Under the pieces are notes generated by a model that did not search any database, was not told the DNA's origin, and worked only from the letters and a program-made list of their open reading frames with translations. Shown here one piece after another: positions 43,290-50,867 of a DNA stretch of 64,000 nucleotides (position 1 is the first letter of the stretch; every line of letters begins with the position of its first letter). The stretch is from JAQUBU01 sp036677685 (GTDB lineage: Bacteria > Bacillota > Syntrophomonadia > Syntrophomonadales > Syntrophomonadaceae). Both the position numbers and the translations under genes were made by a program. Location of the stretch: NCBI GenBank assembly GCA_036677685.1, contig JAVBWA010000026.1:59971-123970 (forward strand), written 5' to 3'.

Positions 43290-44921
43290 TTACCATTTCG
43301 TGTTTATTCCCGTTATGTCGGGCATCATGGAGTGCGTGAACTCTTTATTAAAACTTGAAAACAACGCGCAAACCATCTGCAATGCTTCCGGTTCATCGTC
43401 ATATTTTCCAAAATCCAAATAAATAAGCCCCATAACAAGGGACTTTTGTTTAACGCTGAATTTTATATAACCGTTTTTAATCATCGGTTGAAGTTGTCCT
43501 TTAATTCGTGCGTGTTTATCGCCCTTTGGTTTCGGTTCCGTAACAATATTGATATATGTCCCGTTTTTTGCCGATGCTTTTTGAACATTGCTGGCAAGGT
43601 AAGCCTGAAACGCAACATCTTCAATGTAGAACTCGCGGTAATTGTATTTCTCATGCTTGGTAAAAATATCCTCAATTTGCTTGTCTGGATTCCTGCGGCA
43701 AGCATCTGATTCAACTACATAGAGATAGCCGTTTAAGTCTCGCGCCACTGTGCATATCGGGGCAAGGTCGCTCTTCTCATTCTTGCCCATTGACGGGTCC
43801 AACGCGCCTTTAACAACACAAATATCTAAATCAGGAAGACCGCTAGAACCTTCATCGTCATAATATTGGAAGTCCTCTTTCGTCACCCACATATTATTTT
43901 CATCAACCGGGTTATTCTGAAACTCTGAGTTGTAAGCTGCAGGGCCTTCGTTTATCAATGCCTCACGGTAATAATATATGTCCTTAGCTTCCGGCCAAAT
44001 TAGTTCAACCCCGGCAGTCATTTCCTCTTTGTTGGCTTCAAAAAACTCTCGGGCATCATCGGCGCGGTTTTTATTGCTTAAATCCGTATATATTTTTTCC
44101 CAATCAATCCATAGCGGGCTTTTGCTATCCTCTATGACCGCTTTATATATCTTTGTCCGATAGCCCGGACGCTTCGTTAAGAGGTTATATAACAGGCTGT
44201 CAAGGTGTAGAACCGTACCAATCATAATTATATCGGTATAATTTGAACCGGCCTTGGTTACAACCTTGTCAAACCAGTTCATCAATTTAGCCCGCTGGTC
44301 GGGACTCTGTACGTTTTCATCATTCTCAACATCATCAAGAATGATTAAATCCGGCCTGTAGTGTTTGTGTTTTATCCCTCTTATCCTTTTGCCTGAGCCA
44401 CGGGCAATAAGCAATACGCCTGTTTTGGTGAGAATTGCATCGGTTTTCCAGGTATCTTTTCCCTTGAGATTCCCGAAGTCTTCGAGGATATACTCATTTT
44501 CTTCTATGGTATTCTTGATTTTCTTTAGATCATCTTCGGCCTGGGTGCTGCTGTCAGAGATAATAACAATATAGTGCCGCTTCTTATAAACTGTTTGGTG
44601 GGTAGGGTAAATGGTATTCCATATGGTCGATTTCGCAGACTCACGGGGAGCCGCTATAATCTCTTTTATGCCTCCTGCATTCTTCTCAATCCAACGCATT
44701 TCCCGGTACTGCTCATGGTGGAATTGACACGGGGCATGAAAGCAGTAATCAGGGAAATAGGCGCGGGCAAAGTATTCGTAATCAATAGCTCCAAGAAGCC
44801 GCCTTATGCCTTTAGTCCCCGTGAGCGGATTCTCTGCAAGTATCTTTTCCACTTCTTCGGGCGGGAAGTGAATGTCCAAGTACTCAAATGTTAAATTTAT
44901 AAGATATTGCTCGTAATCCAT
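43290..44921 (-). CDS. terL: Terminase large subunit
   Basis: 543 residues from ATG 44921; upstream in-frame codons lie across a terminator (44959-44976). ATPase motifs: a Walker A-like IIAAPRESAKSTIWNTI (deviant loop), Walker B PDLIILDDVEND. The C-terminal nuclease has CVVKGALDPSMGKNEKSD, FYIEDVAFQ and similar acidic residues. It packages DNA through the portal. The ATP-site P-loop lacks the usual GxGKS spacing but keeps K-S, as is common in large terminases. Confidence 0.9.
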   Translation of the reverse strand: MDYEQYLINLTFEYLDIHFPPEEVEKILAENPLTGTKGIRRLLGAIDYEYFARAYFPDYCFHAPCQFHHEQYREMRWIEKNAGGIKEIIAAPRESAKSTIWNTIYPTHQTVYKKRHYIVIISDSSTQAEDDLKKIKNTIEENEYILEDFGNLKGKDTWKTDAILTKTGVLLIARGSGKRIRGIKHKHYRPDLIILDDVENDENVQSPDQRAKLMNWFDKVVTKAGSNYTDIIMIGTVLHLDSLLYNLLTKRPGYRTKIYKAVIEDSKSPLWIDWEKIYTDLSNKNRADDAREFFEANKEEMTAGVELIWPEAKDIYYYREALINEGPAAYNSEFQNNPVDENNMWVTKEDFQYYDDEGSSGLPDLDICVVKGALDPSMGKNEKSDLAPICTVARDLNGYLYVVESDACRRNPDKQIEDIFTKHEKYNYREFYIEDVAFQAYLASNVQKASAKNGTYINIVTEPKPKGDKHARIKGQLQPMIKNGYIKFSVKQKSLVMGLIYLDFGKYDDEPEALQMVCALFSSFNKEFTHSMMPDITGINTKW

Positions 44922-44958
44922 TGCACCACCGCCAGTCAAGTAACCGTCAAGTAAAAAA

Positions 44959-44976
44959 ACGCCCGTATTTAGGCGT
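44959..44976 (-). terminator. Terminator between the split-tRNA unit and terL
   Basis: ACGCC and GGCGT around an 8-base loop; on the minus strand TTTTTTTAC follows. It would end transcripts from the tRNA-like region before terL. Confidence 0.7.
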
Positions 44977-45059
44977 TTGTAGCGTTGCCGGTCGTCTTTT
45001 ATTGTCATTCAGTCACATAAGAAAACTGTTGTTTGCAAAAGCGTCGAAAAATGAAAATA

Positions 45060-45541
45060 TGGTGGGAAGGGTAGGACTCGAACCTACACACGCCGAGCGC
45101 ATGCACATTAACGAACTATATATTTTTCATATTTTGTATATAATGAAATACCGCTAACGGCATCAATGTCACATGCAGGTATTAAATATTTTTCATTTTT
45201 GGATGTAAGTATAAATATATAATCAACTTTTGTTTTATCAAAATTTTTAATTTTACCTGCGAAAGACCTATTCCCTCCCTTAACGGATAAACTTACATAA
45301 AAATTATCTCCCCTAACAAAAGAAGTAGTTTTTATTTGAATACGGCATAATTTGTCTTGGATATCAACTACCAAATCATAGTCTTGGCTATCAGTTAGCG
45401 GCAATGATACCGTATATCCCTTGGAGGCAAACCAACCTATAGCTACTCCTAGGCCTATATCTCCTTGTTTTTTGGTGTTTAATGCTTCTGAAAACATAAT
45501 ATCTTCCTTTCACGGTGGGTTAACCATTCACCCACCTTCCC
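45060..45541 (-). ncRNA. Class-II-like tRNA whose anticodon arm is replaced by a gene (tmRNA-like layout)
   Basis: The minus strand begins GGGAAGG (45541-45535), a D-arm-like hairpin with AATGGTTA, and ACCCACC. It then gives way to SD AAAGGAAG and the 45108-45497 ORF. Past the ORF stop a variable-arm-like hairpin (ATGCGC/GCGTGT), the T-arm GTAGG-TTCGAGT-CCTAC, CCTTCCC and ACCA (to 45060) complete a tRNA 3' half. The two acceptor strands pair perfectly over 7 bases. No anticodon arm can be rebuilt from the flanks. The transcript would fold like tmRNA: a tRNA-like end closing around an mRNA. It may instead be a pseudo-tRNA with an inserted homing gene. Confidence 0.6.
45108..45497 (-). CDS. PD-(D/E)XK protein resembling intron-homing endonucleases, inside a tRNA
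   Basis: 129 residues, AT-rich, with SD AAAGGAAG inside the tRNA-like unit. The sequence GDIGLGVAIGWFASKGYTVSLPLTDSQDYDLVVDIQDKLCRIQIKTT has the core E/D...YDLV...QIKTT pattern (Asp, then Gln-x-Lys) of the I-Ssp6803I-type PD-(D/E)XK homing endonucleases. The founding member of that group lies in a tRNA-fMet group I intron. Only about 30 bases besides the ORF separate the tRNA halves, too few for a normal group I intron unless the ORF overlaps it. Confidence 0.7.
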   Translation of the reverse strand: MFSEALNTKKQGDIGLGVAIGWFASKGYTVSLPLTDSQDYDLVVDIQDKLCRIQIKTTSFVRGDNFYVSLSVKGGNRSFAGKIKNFDKTKVDYIFILTSKNEKYLIPACDIDAVSGISLYTKYEKYIVR

Positions 45542-45640
45542 ATATTTGTACCCCGCCCCCATCATCACCCGCAAACATAAACTTGCGCCTCAAGGGGCAG
45601 GGCTTTGTTTTAAGGTGCCGTAAGGCTCCTAATTGTTTTT

Positions 45641-45742
45641 GTGAGTGGGCCGGGATTTGCGCCCGGCATGATGCACATTTTAAGGTCAGTCAATGGCGCA
45701 TCTTAACCTCGACCAGCGTCTACCTATTTCGCCACCACTCAC
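45641..45742 (-). tRNA. Degenerate tRNA-Leu-like gene
   Basis: On the minus strand GTGAGTGG and CCACTCAC pair at the ends. TGGCGAAATAGGTAGACGC matches a tRNA-Leu D-arm. Near the 3' end a 6-pair T-arm-like stem with loop CGCAAAT lacks the usual TTCRA. The anticodon region is oversized: GGTCG/TGACC can pair only around a 21-base loop. No CCA is encoded. Total 102 bases. Probably a decaying or non-canonical phage tRNA. Confidence 0.4.
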
Positions 45743-45894
45743 GTTGCCCCGCCATAGTCCAACACGTCTGCCGGTTGCCATGGACTTACCAGGCGCATAG
45801 TCAAACCCTTCATTGAAGGTGTTTGCTCAAATTATGCGGGCAGGGCAGCAAAGAGGAGCCGCCCTTGTGCGGAGGTAACACTTAACCCGCAAAG

Positions 45895-46878
45895 CTAATT
45901 TCTTATCGCCTTTAATACCTCAATGCCCTTGGCTAAGTCTCTAAAACCAAGAAGTTTATGCTCATTCGGATACATGATAATTACCGGAACTCCCGGCTTT
46001 CCCTTATACCCCGCTAACTTCTGCCCGTGTTCATCCCATATCTTATAGGAGCCGGAACGGATGAAGTAACGATATTCGCCCATCAAGTGACGCTCCATGC
46101 AATACGGATTATGCAAATGGGCTTCTGCTGCCACATCACATGGACCTTGAATCTCCATTATCCGGCGCATAGCATTTTCCAGGTTTAGGCTAGACTTGAA
46201 TGGGTATTTGTGCCGACATTTCCAATGGTATTGCTGACTGCCAAGGTTAATAAACAGATCGCCACCATGCCACAAATTAACGGCATCGGTTATATCGCAA
46301 AGAGAATCAATAAAATCCTTATCGCCTTGTTTTTTGTCCCAATCATCGTGGCAACCGCGAACTAGCGCAAGGCAGTTATCAGCCATCATTGCCATACGTC
46401 TTTTAACGGCTATATCCTGCATTCCCGGCTGGATTATCTGCTCGAAATTACCGCCCGGATGCGTGCCGGTTATGTAATTGTCCTTGTAGTCGCCGCCGCC
46501 AATCCAATAAAGCCCTTCGGTTGAGCGGATTAATTCGGAATCATGCTCCAACAAGTCGTAATCTGTCCCGACTGCGCCCTCATGCCAATCTGACCACCAA
46601 GCTATACCAATAGGCTTATCGTCATTGAGCGTAATGGTTGCCTTAACCTGTTTGGTGCTTAACTGTTGCTGTGCCTTCTGCATCACCATCATAGCATTAT
46701 AAAAAGCGTCAATGTCCTGTTCGGAGCACTCACGCTTATCGGCGAACTCAACTTTTTTGATATTATTTTTTATCCATCTTCGCAAACTTCGCTCATTGCG
46801 CCCGGTAGCCCTCGCTATCCCGGCTATACTACCGTGTTCTTCGAGCAATTGTTCGTATTCCTTAATGGTTAAACTCAT
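45895..46878 (-). CDS. HTH-metallophosphoesterase
   Basis: 327 residues from ATG 46878 (AAGGGGGAATG). N-terminal HTH (SLTIKEYEQLLEEHGSIAGIARATGRNERSLRRWI), then metallophosphoesterase motifs: SDWHEG, GGGDYKD, RGCHDDW and a final AEAHLHNP. An in-frame upstream extension to about 46968 contains five Cys (CMFRC...HC...DC...EC) and may be translated from a non-ATG start. It likely cleaves nucleic acid or phosphodiesters. Such DNA-binding phosphoesterases occur near phage terminases. Confidence 0.75.
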   Translation of the reverse strand: MSLTIKEYEQLLEEHGSIAGIARATGRNERSLRRWIKNNIKKVEFADKRECSEQDIDAFYNAMMVMQKAQQQLSTKQVKATITLNDDKPIGIAWWSDWHEGAVGTDYDLLEHDSELIRSTEGLYWIGGGDYKDNYITGTHPGGNFEQIIQPGMQDIAVKRRMAMMADNCLALVRGCHDDWDKKQGDKDFIDSLCDITDAVNLWHGGDLFINLGSQQYHWKCRHKYPFKSSLNLENAMRRIMEIQGPCDVAAEAHLHNPYCMERHLMGEYRYFIRSGSYKIWDEHGQKLAGYKGKPGVPVIIMYPNEHKLLGFRDLAKGIEVLKAIRN

Positions 46879-46997
46879 CTGACATTCCCCCTTATGTTTC
46901 CAGCAGTCCCGCCCCTCTGCACAATGCCTATAAAGGCAACGAAACATACAATTTTCCCACGTGACCAAAATCTTATTTACCCGCCTCCACCTTCCAT

Positions 46998-47096
46998 TTA
47001 CATCACTCCAATTAACCAATATCTATTCTTGGTTCTCGTCACGCGCCTGCCCTGCGCCTTAAGGATGAAATATTCTCTGCGTGTTAGTTGTCTCAT
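46998..47096 (-). CDS. Small basic peptide (32 aa)
   Basis: ATG after GTGGAGGGATAAC; 32 residues rich in Arg/Lys (QLTRREYFILKAQGRRVTRTKNRYWLIG). It fills the spacer between the 47109 gene and the metallophosphoesterase, and overlaps the latter's N-terminal extension. Confidence 0.4.
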   Translation of the reverse strand: MRQLTRREYFILKAQGRRVTRTKNRYWLIGVM

Positions 47097-47108
47097 GTTA
47101 TCCCTCCA

Positions 47109-47447
47109 CTATTTATTTTCTGCTTCCCATGCCTTAATTTCATTGATAGCCATTCCGACAAGTCCGGGCGATTCAATGGAATCTGTTGCCTTGAAATGGG
47201 ATTCACCATGACTAGGGAACATAAACTCAATCATTGCAAAATTAGCCACATCAACAAGGTATTCAGTGTTTCCTGTCTGTTCATATTTCTTAAGCCGTAA
47301 TTTAAGGCTTTCAATCTCGTTCACCAATTTATCGCCAGCATTTTGTTTCACAGGTCCATACTTAAAAAAGCTCATTATCATTCTGTTTTTCATAAGTTCA
47401 ACAAATTGTTGACTAAATTCGGTCTTTAAAATTTCTTCGCTTGTCAT
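47109..47447 (-). CDS. Conserved phage protein (MazG-like context)
   Basis: 112 residues, AGGAGG upstream. Pattern RMIMSFFKYGP...RLKKYEQTGNTEYLVDVANFAMIEFMFPSH is one I associate with phage proteins related to nucleotide pyrophosphohydrolases, though the acidic Mg2+ site is incomplete. Function uncertain. Confidence 0.5.
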   Translation of the reverse strand: MTSEEILKTEFSQQFVELMKNRMIMSFFKYGPVKQNAGDKLVNEIESLKLRLKKYEQTGNTEYLVDVANFAMIEFMFPSHGESHFKATDSIESPGLVGMAINEIKAWEAENK

Positions 47448-47450
47448 TTT

Positions 47451-47576
47451 TTATTCCTCCTCGCTATGTTTCTCTCTGCCCCACTGAATCAGTCCCCACA
47501 CCGCCAGCAGGACGTAAATTCCAAACAAAAAAGCCTGAGCATAAAGCCCGGCCCGAAGGTCAACTATATAAAACAT
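47451..47576 (-). CDS. Small membrane protein (41 aa) overlapping the HNH gene
   Basis: ATG inside the HNH stop region (GGATG...TAG). The peptide is one hydrophobic helix (YAQAFLFGIYVLLAVWGLIQW) with an acidic C-terminus, and its stop is 3 bases before the next ribosome binding site. The hairpin/T-run at 47528-47554 is therefore inside coding sequence. Confidence 0.45.
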   Translation of the reverse strand: MFYIVDLRAGLYAQAFLFGIYVLLAVWGLIQWGREKHSEEE

Positions 47577-48124
47577 CCACGTTCATCTCGCTTTCGGTTT
47601 TTGGCAAAATCCTTCATTTTTGCGATTGTATCCTGTGAAAGCCTCCTGCCTTTAGAGTGCATACTTAAATGTTGACTTGCTGGCAAAAGTTCAAGATTGT
47701 CTTCCAAATTACGAGATTTGTTTAGGTCTTTATGGTGTACGTGTTCTGCGGTTGATAGTTTAATCCCTAATTTGGCTTCCATAAGATGTCTATGCTCTAG
47801 CATCTGTTTTCCATCTACTGATATTTGCACATAACCGTCTGAGCGAACATAACCACCTTTATAATTGGTTGCATGTTCTCCACGCATATACTTAAACCGA
47901 CATTCATTGGAACAGAATTTATAATACCCCAATTTTACTTGGCTATAGTCAGCCAAAAACTTTTTACCACAACACAAACATTCGCGTTCTACCCATTGAA
48001 TGCCGTGTTGTTTAGCCCTCCATTCACCAGCACATTTGGTAGAGCATAGCTTTTTAATATGTCTACCACGTTCCCTATAAATTTCCGTTCCGCAATTTAA
48101 ACACCTGCCAACTTCTTTTCTCAT
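47564..48124 (-). CDS. HNH homing-type endonuclease with two zinc fingers
   Basis: 186 residues. Two Cys4 fingers (CLNCGTE...CSTKCAGEW and CLCCGKK...CSNECRFKY), then a central DNA-binding beta region and the HNH core LEHRHLMEAKLG...EHVHHKDLNKSRNLEDNLELLP. A C-terminal basic tail follows. Such free-standing HNH enzymes spread as homing genes and also assist terminases. Preceded by the three-way-junction element at 48162-48217. Confidence 0.85.
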   Translation of the reverse strand: MRKEVGRCLNCGTEIYRERGRHIKKLCSTKCAGEWRAKQHGIQWVERECLCCGKKFLADYSQVKLGYYKFCSNECRFKYMRGEHATNYKGGYVRSDGYVQISVDGKQMLEHRHLMEAKLGIKLSTAEHVHHKDLNKSRNLEDNLELLPASQHLSMHSKGRRLSQDTIAKMKDFAKNRKRDERGCFI

Positions 48125-48161
48125 TCAATTCACCTTCCCTCGTAAATTTCCCAAATAAAAA

Positions 48162-48217
48162 ACAAGCAACAAACGGCGGGAATTTCCGTCTTTCAGTCCG
48201 TCGACCTAGTTGCTTGT
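48162..48217 (-). promoter_or_regulatory. Three-way-junction element A, upstream of the HNH gene
   Basis: ACAAGCAAC (48162-48170) pairs perfectly with GTTGCTTGT (48209-48217). Inside lie a 5-pair stem GGCGG/CCGTC and a short GTC...GAC hairpin. On the minus strand the closing stem is followed by TTTTTTATTT, so it could also act as a branched terminator. Shares CCGTCGAC with element B and the GTC...GAC plus GAAA junction with element C. Confidence 0.55.
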
Positions 48218-48234
48218 CCTTGCCAAATTAATGA

Positions 48235-48396
48235 TTAAACTTCTATATAAAATTCATACCAAATCAGTTCTTTTTGTGGTTGTATGTTTGCTTCACGAAT
48301 ACTTAATTTACCATCTCCATATTTTTCGCGAATCTGTTTTATGGCATCCTCTAAAGAATCAGCCCAAATTCGAGATTGCCTTATCAACATTTCCAT
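48235..48396 (-). CDS. Hypothetical small protein
   Basis: 53 residues from ATG 48396; a longer in-frame reading to 48483 has no good ribosome site. Alpha/beta (SRIWADSLEDAIKQIREKYGDGKLSIREANI). Its start overlaps the end of the 23-residue membrane peptide, suggesting coupling. Confidence 0.45.
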   Translation of the reverse strand: MEMLIRQSRIWADSLEDAIKQIREKYGDGKLSIREANIQPQKELIWYEFYIEV

Positions 48397-48455
48397 AAAA
48401 TGTTCGCCACCGTCCCGATTATCGACGCGACGGTTATCGCCCAGGTCCAATCCAT
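48384..48455 (-). CDS. Tiny membrane peptide (23 aa)
   Basis: ATG with AAGGAGAGGATTAA upstream; MDWTWAITVASIIGTVANIL is one transmembrane helix. The stop lies inside the next start region. Possibly a leader peptide for the 48396 gene or a small membrane toxin-like product. Confidence 0.4.
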   Translation of the reverse strand: MDWTWAITVASIIGTVANILWKC

Positions 48456-48535
48456 TTAATCCTCTCCTTAATAAAATTGGCAATAAAAAAACACGGGCTA
48501 AAACCGTGCCTGCTCATCTGTTTTTCTTCGGTTTT

Positions 48536-49213
48536 TCAAACGGCACAATCGGATTCTTTGCCGGTTTTCTTAGAGGGTTCGGGATACATAGCCTTAATTT
48601 CCTTCATTCGATTAAGCAAATATTCATCTGGCCTGAACCATTCCCCGTTAAGCCGTGAAGCTTCAAATTCCCTGTGTAGCGTTCTCTCCGTTGATTCGCT
48701 ACCCGGTATCATTAGAAGTATTTTTAACGTATCCGGGTAGCCAGTTTGCAACTCCTTAAGTCTCTTTGCAGGATTCGCCGAATAGCCTATTTTTATAGCC
48801 CCGCCACATTGCCCTTGAATAAAATATACATATCCCTTGAGTTTTTTGGGAGGCTTGCGAGCAACTTTTTCCATGTTCTCTTTTTCTTTTTCATCCTCGC
48901 GGATAGCATCAAGTTCCTTTTTTATTTTGACCGCCTTTTCTTCTTCCTTTTTGCGATTCCAATATTCTGTCCAGCGTGGGTCGTCCCTTTTCCACGACCA
49001 CTTGTTAATTTCATTCTCCAGCACACCAAGAAACCGGGAATCACGTCTAAAGGCCAGCAGCTTATCTTGCTTCTTCCAAATCGTAAAACAGATACTTTTT
49101 TCCGTGTGTCCCTCGCGTTCCATTCGCTTGAGAAAAGCCTTGATTTTTTCATCAATCTTTATTCCCAATACGTCCTCGAATGCCTGCTCATACCTCGTTA
49201 TTCTATAAGCCAT
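48536..49213 (-). CDS. GIY-YIG (T5orf172-like) nuclease
   Basis: 225 residues from ATG 49213 (AAAGGGG). N-terminal helical DNA-binding part, then KGYVYFIQGQCGGAIKIGYSANPAKRLKELQTGYP...ERTLHREFEASRLNGEWFR, the GIY-YIG core of the T5orf172/Mug113 group, with conserved Arg and Glu. Probably another homing or DNA-processing endonuclease in this nuclease-rich interval. Confidence 0.75.
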   Translation of the reverse strand: MAYRITRYEQAFEDVLGIKIDEKIKAFLKRMEREGHTEKSICFTIWKKQDKLLAFRRDSRFLGVLENEINKWSWKRDDPRWTEYWNRKKEEEKAVKIKKELDAIREDEKEKENMEKVARKPPKKLKGYVYFIQGQCGGAIKIGYSANPAKRLKELQTGYPDTLKILLMIPGSESTERTLHREFEASRLNGEWFRPDEYLLNRMKEIKAMYPEPSKKTGKESDCAV

Positions 49214-49745
49214 CTCTATTAGCCCCTTTCTTTTTGCTTTTGCCTTTTTTAATAATCCGGGTTGAAATAAAATAACCTTCTTCCGTATTGAAAAGAAGGT
49301 CATATTCCCGCAGGTCGGTTAAAATCCTATTCAGTTTTCGGTTTCCATAAGGGAAAATCTTTTGCAAATCTTTATACTTTAACTGCTTTTTGCTTCGCTT
49401 ATGAATCAATCTGCCGGTATTCCATTCAATGTATGTACCAAGAGACATAATAAACCCGATCAATTCATCGACATTCTTAACACCTTGTTTTCGTAATTCC
49501 TCTACTTCTTGGGTCATTACCATTAAATAAGGCTTCTTGCCGCCCGTATTTTTTGGCTTTCCCTCGGGCGGGGGTGGTTTTTCGGGATTTACATATCTAT
49601 CATGCTGAAAATACTCACCTTCAATATCCTTTGGAGTATACACTAAATGCTCAACCCCATTAGGCAGAGTATGTCGAGTTATTATATACGTCACTTCAAC
49701 GACATTGGCCTCTCTGTTAAGAAAGTTTTTAACCTGTTTATCCAT
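49203..49745 (-). CDS. Helix-turn-helix replication/regulatory protein
   Basis: 180 residues, GGAGGGC upstream. Contains a Pro-rich linker (NPEKPPPPEGKPKN) and a winged-helix part (KQLKYKDLQKIFPYGNRKLNRILTDLREYDLLFNTEEGYFISTRI), like replication initiators of phages and small plasmids. Its 3' end overlaps the GIY-YIG gene. Confidence 0.5.
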   Translation of the reverse strand: MDKQVKNFLNREANVVEVTYIITRHTLPNGVEHLVYTPKDIEGEYFQHDRYVNPEKPPPPEGKPKNTGGKKPYLMVMTQEVEELRKQGVKNVDELIGFIMSLGTYIEWNTGRLIHKRSKKQLKYKDLQKIFPYGNRKLNRILTDLREYDLLFNTEEGYFISTRIIKKGKSKKKGANRDGL

Positions 49746-50270
49746 CTTCTAAAGCCCTCCTCTATGGGCAAATTTTAGGTGCAAAATGACACCTTGCAAA
49801 AACACCCTCTAACTTCCACCCCTCTAAGCTTCGCAGGAATGAGACGTGCATCTGGTTTATATATTAGTTACTTTTAACACTCCAACTTTTTACTACCAAA
49901 AAATTTTCCCCTCTCGCTTTCACCATCAAGGGGGCACCCTATCATAGAATTGACTGACAATTACCCTAAATTTGTGGCGCACCGTTGAGTCCCATTATAC
50001 CCAGCGAATCGAGGGCGCGGCACTCGCAGAACTGTCCCCCTCCCTACCTCGCACTAGCACCAGGCAGGCCCCGCGAAGGCTCCGGCAGTGAGTGGGCGGG
50101 CATCATCTGGTCTTGTCTGCGCGCCCTGACAGCACCCAAACAAAAAATAATACCACATTTGGTCTATAAGCGGTATTATTTCGCCCCTTTTTCACCTGGT
50201 TTTTGCCCTTGCCTTAAATATCCTTACATACCTTGTGGGGGTATCGGGCATAATAACCATGCAAGAATGC
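49746..50270. other. Non-coding gap between TerS and the 49745 gene
   Basis: No convincing gene on either strand. Contains a 10-pair inverted repeat AAATAATACC/GGTATTATTT (50145-50154 and 50172-50181), a GC-rich stretch near 50010-50140, and AT-rich leader sequence near 49860-49920 with a weak minus-strand promoter-like pair (TTGGAG, TATATA). It may hold the packaging start next to terS or a transcription boundary; undecided. Confidence 0.4.
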
Positions 50271-50681
50271 CTATTCTACGGCTTTTCTGCTCCGGTACAT
50301 GTCGAGGAGTGAAGGGCCAGCTTCGTGAGTATGTGTGTGCTCGACTCGGGCGGTGGGCTGGTGCAGTCCGGTCATGCTCAATATCATCTGTGCCGCTGCC
50401 ATATCGCCTGCTATAGCCTTGCCTGCGACTGTTTGCACTGTAGGCATTGCGGCAGTAATACAGGCGGTTTTACACGCATCCATGTAGGCTGAAACCCAAG
50501 CCTGATCTTTAAACAAAGTATAATATGTTGTCCTCGATATATCGGCAACCTTGCATATATCGGTAATGCTCATGGTCCGGGCGTTGGGGTCTATGACCAC
50601 ATCCAGCAAGCGTCTGCCAGCCTCCGTAATCTCGTATTTAGCGCATAATTGCTCTATATTATCGGGTAGATTACTATCCAT
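50271..50681 (-). CDS. terS: Terminase small subunit (phBC6A51-like helix-turn-helix)
   Basis: 136 residues from ATG 50681, 8 bases after AGGAAG. Two HTH-like segments (ITEAGRRLLDVVIDPNARTMSITDICKVADISRTTYYTLFKD) and an Ala-rich helix resemble phBC6A51-type small terminases. It lies about 5.3 kb from terL with several nucleases between them, an unusual separation. Confidence 0.65.
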   Translation of the reverse strand: MDSNLPDNIEQLCAKYEITEAGRRLLDVVIDPNARTMSITDICKVADISRTTYYTLFKDQAWVSAYMDACKTACITAAMPTVQTVAGKAIAGDMAAAQMILSMTGLHQPTARVEHTHTHEAGPSLLDMYRSRKAVE

Positions 50682-50748
50682 AAGTATCACTTCCTATCGT
50701 TCAGTAAGGCGGCTGAGTTACATCTTCCTCATCTCACCATAACCACCA

Positions 50749-50776
50749 ACTTATATAACCCATTCCTTATATAAGT
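50749..50776. promoter_or_regulatory. Perfect inverted repeat upstream of terS
   Basis: ACTTATATAA and TTATATAAGT, 10 pairs, with an 8-base spacer. It sits 68 bases upstream of the TerS start and could be an operator. Upstream at 50825-50860 the TGTCAAG/CTTGACA word also occurs in inverted copies, so several regulators may act here. Confidence 0.5.
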
Positions 50777-50867
50777 CGTTCCTTATTTTGTTTCTTCCAC
50801 TGTAAAGGTTAAATACTTGACAGGCTTCTCATTATTCTTGTCAAGGGTTTTTGCTTGACACCGTAAG

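Noticed and set aside
44921..45157. Plus-strand reading frame with MVGRVGLEPTHAERMH
   Set aside because: This is the typical spurious translation of the complement of a tRNA T-arm; the minus-strand tRNA-like unit explains it.
45060..45541. Ordinary group I intron in a tRNA
   Set aside because: Apart from the ORF only about 30-40 bases separate the tRNA halves, and no P/Q/R/S-type core is evident. Not excluded if the ORF overlaps the ribozyme.
47528..47554. Terminator-like stem and T-run after the HNH gene
   Set aside because: It lies inside the coding frame of the small 41-residue membrane protein, so the T-run is part of a Phe/Leu codon stretch.
49985..50416. Plus-strand ORF of 143 codons
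   Set aside because: No ribosome site, odd composition, antisense to TerS at its 3' end.
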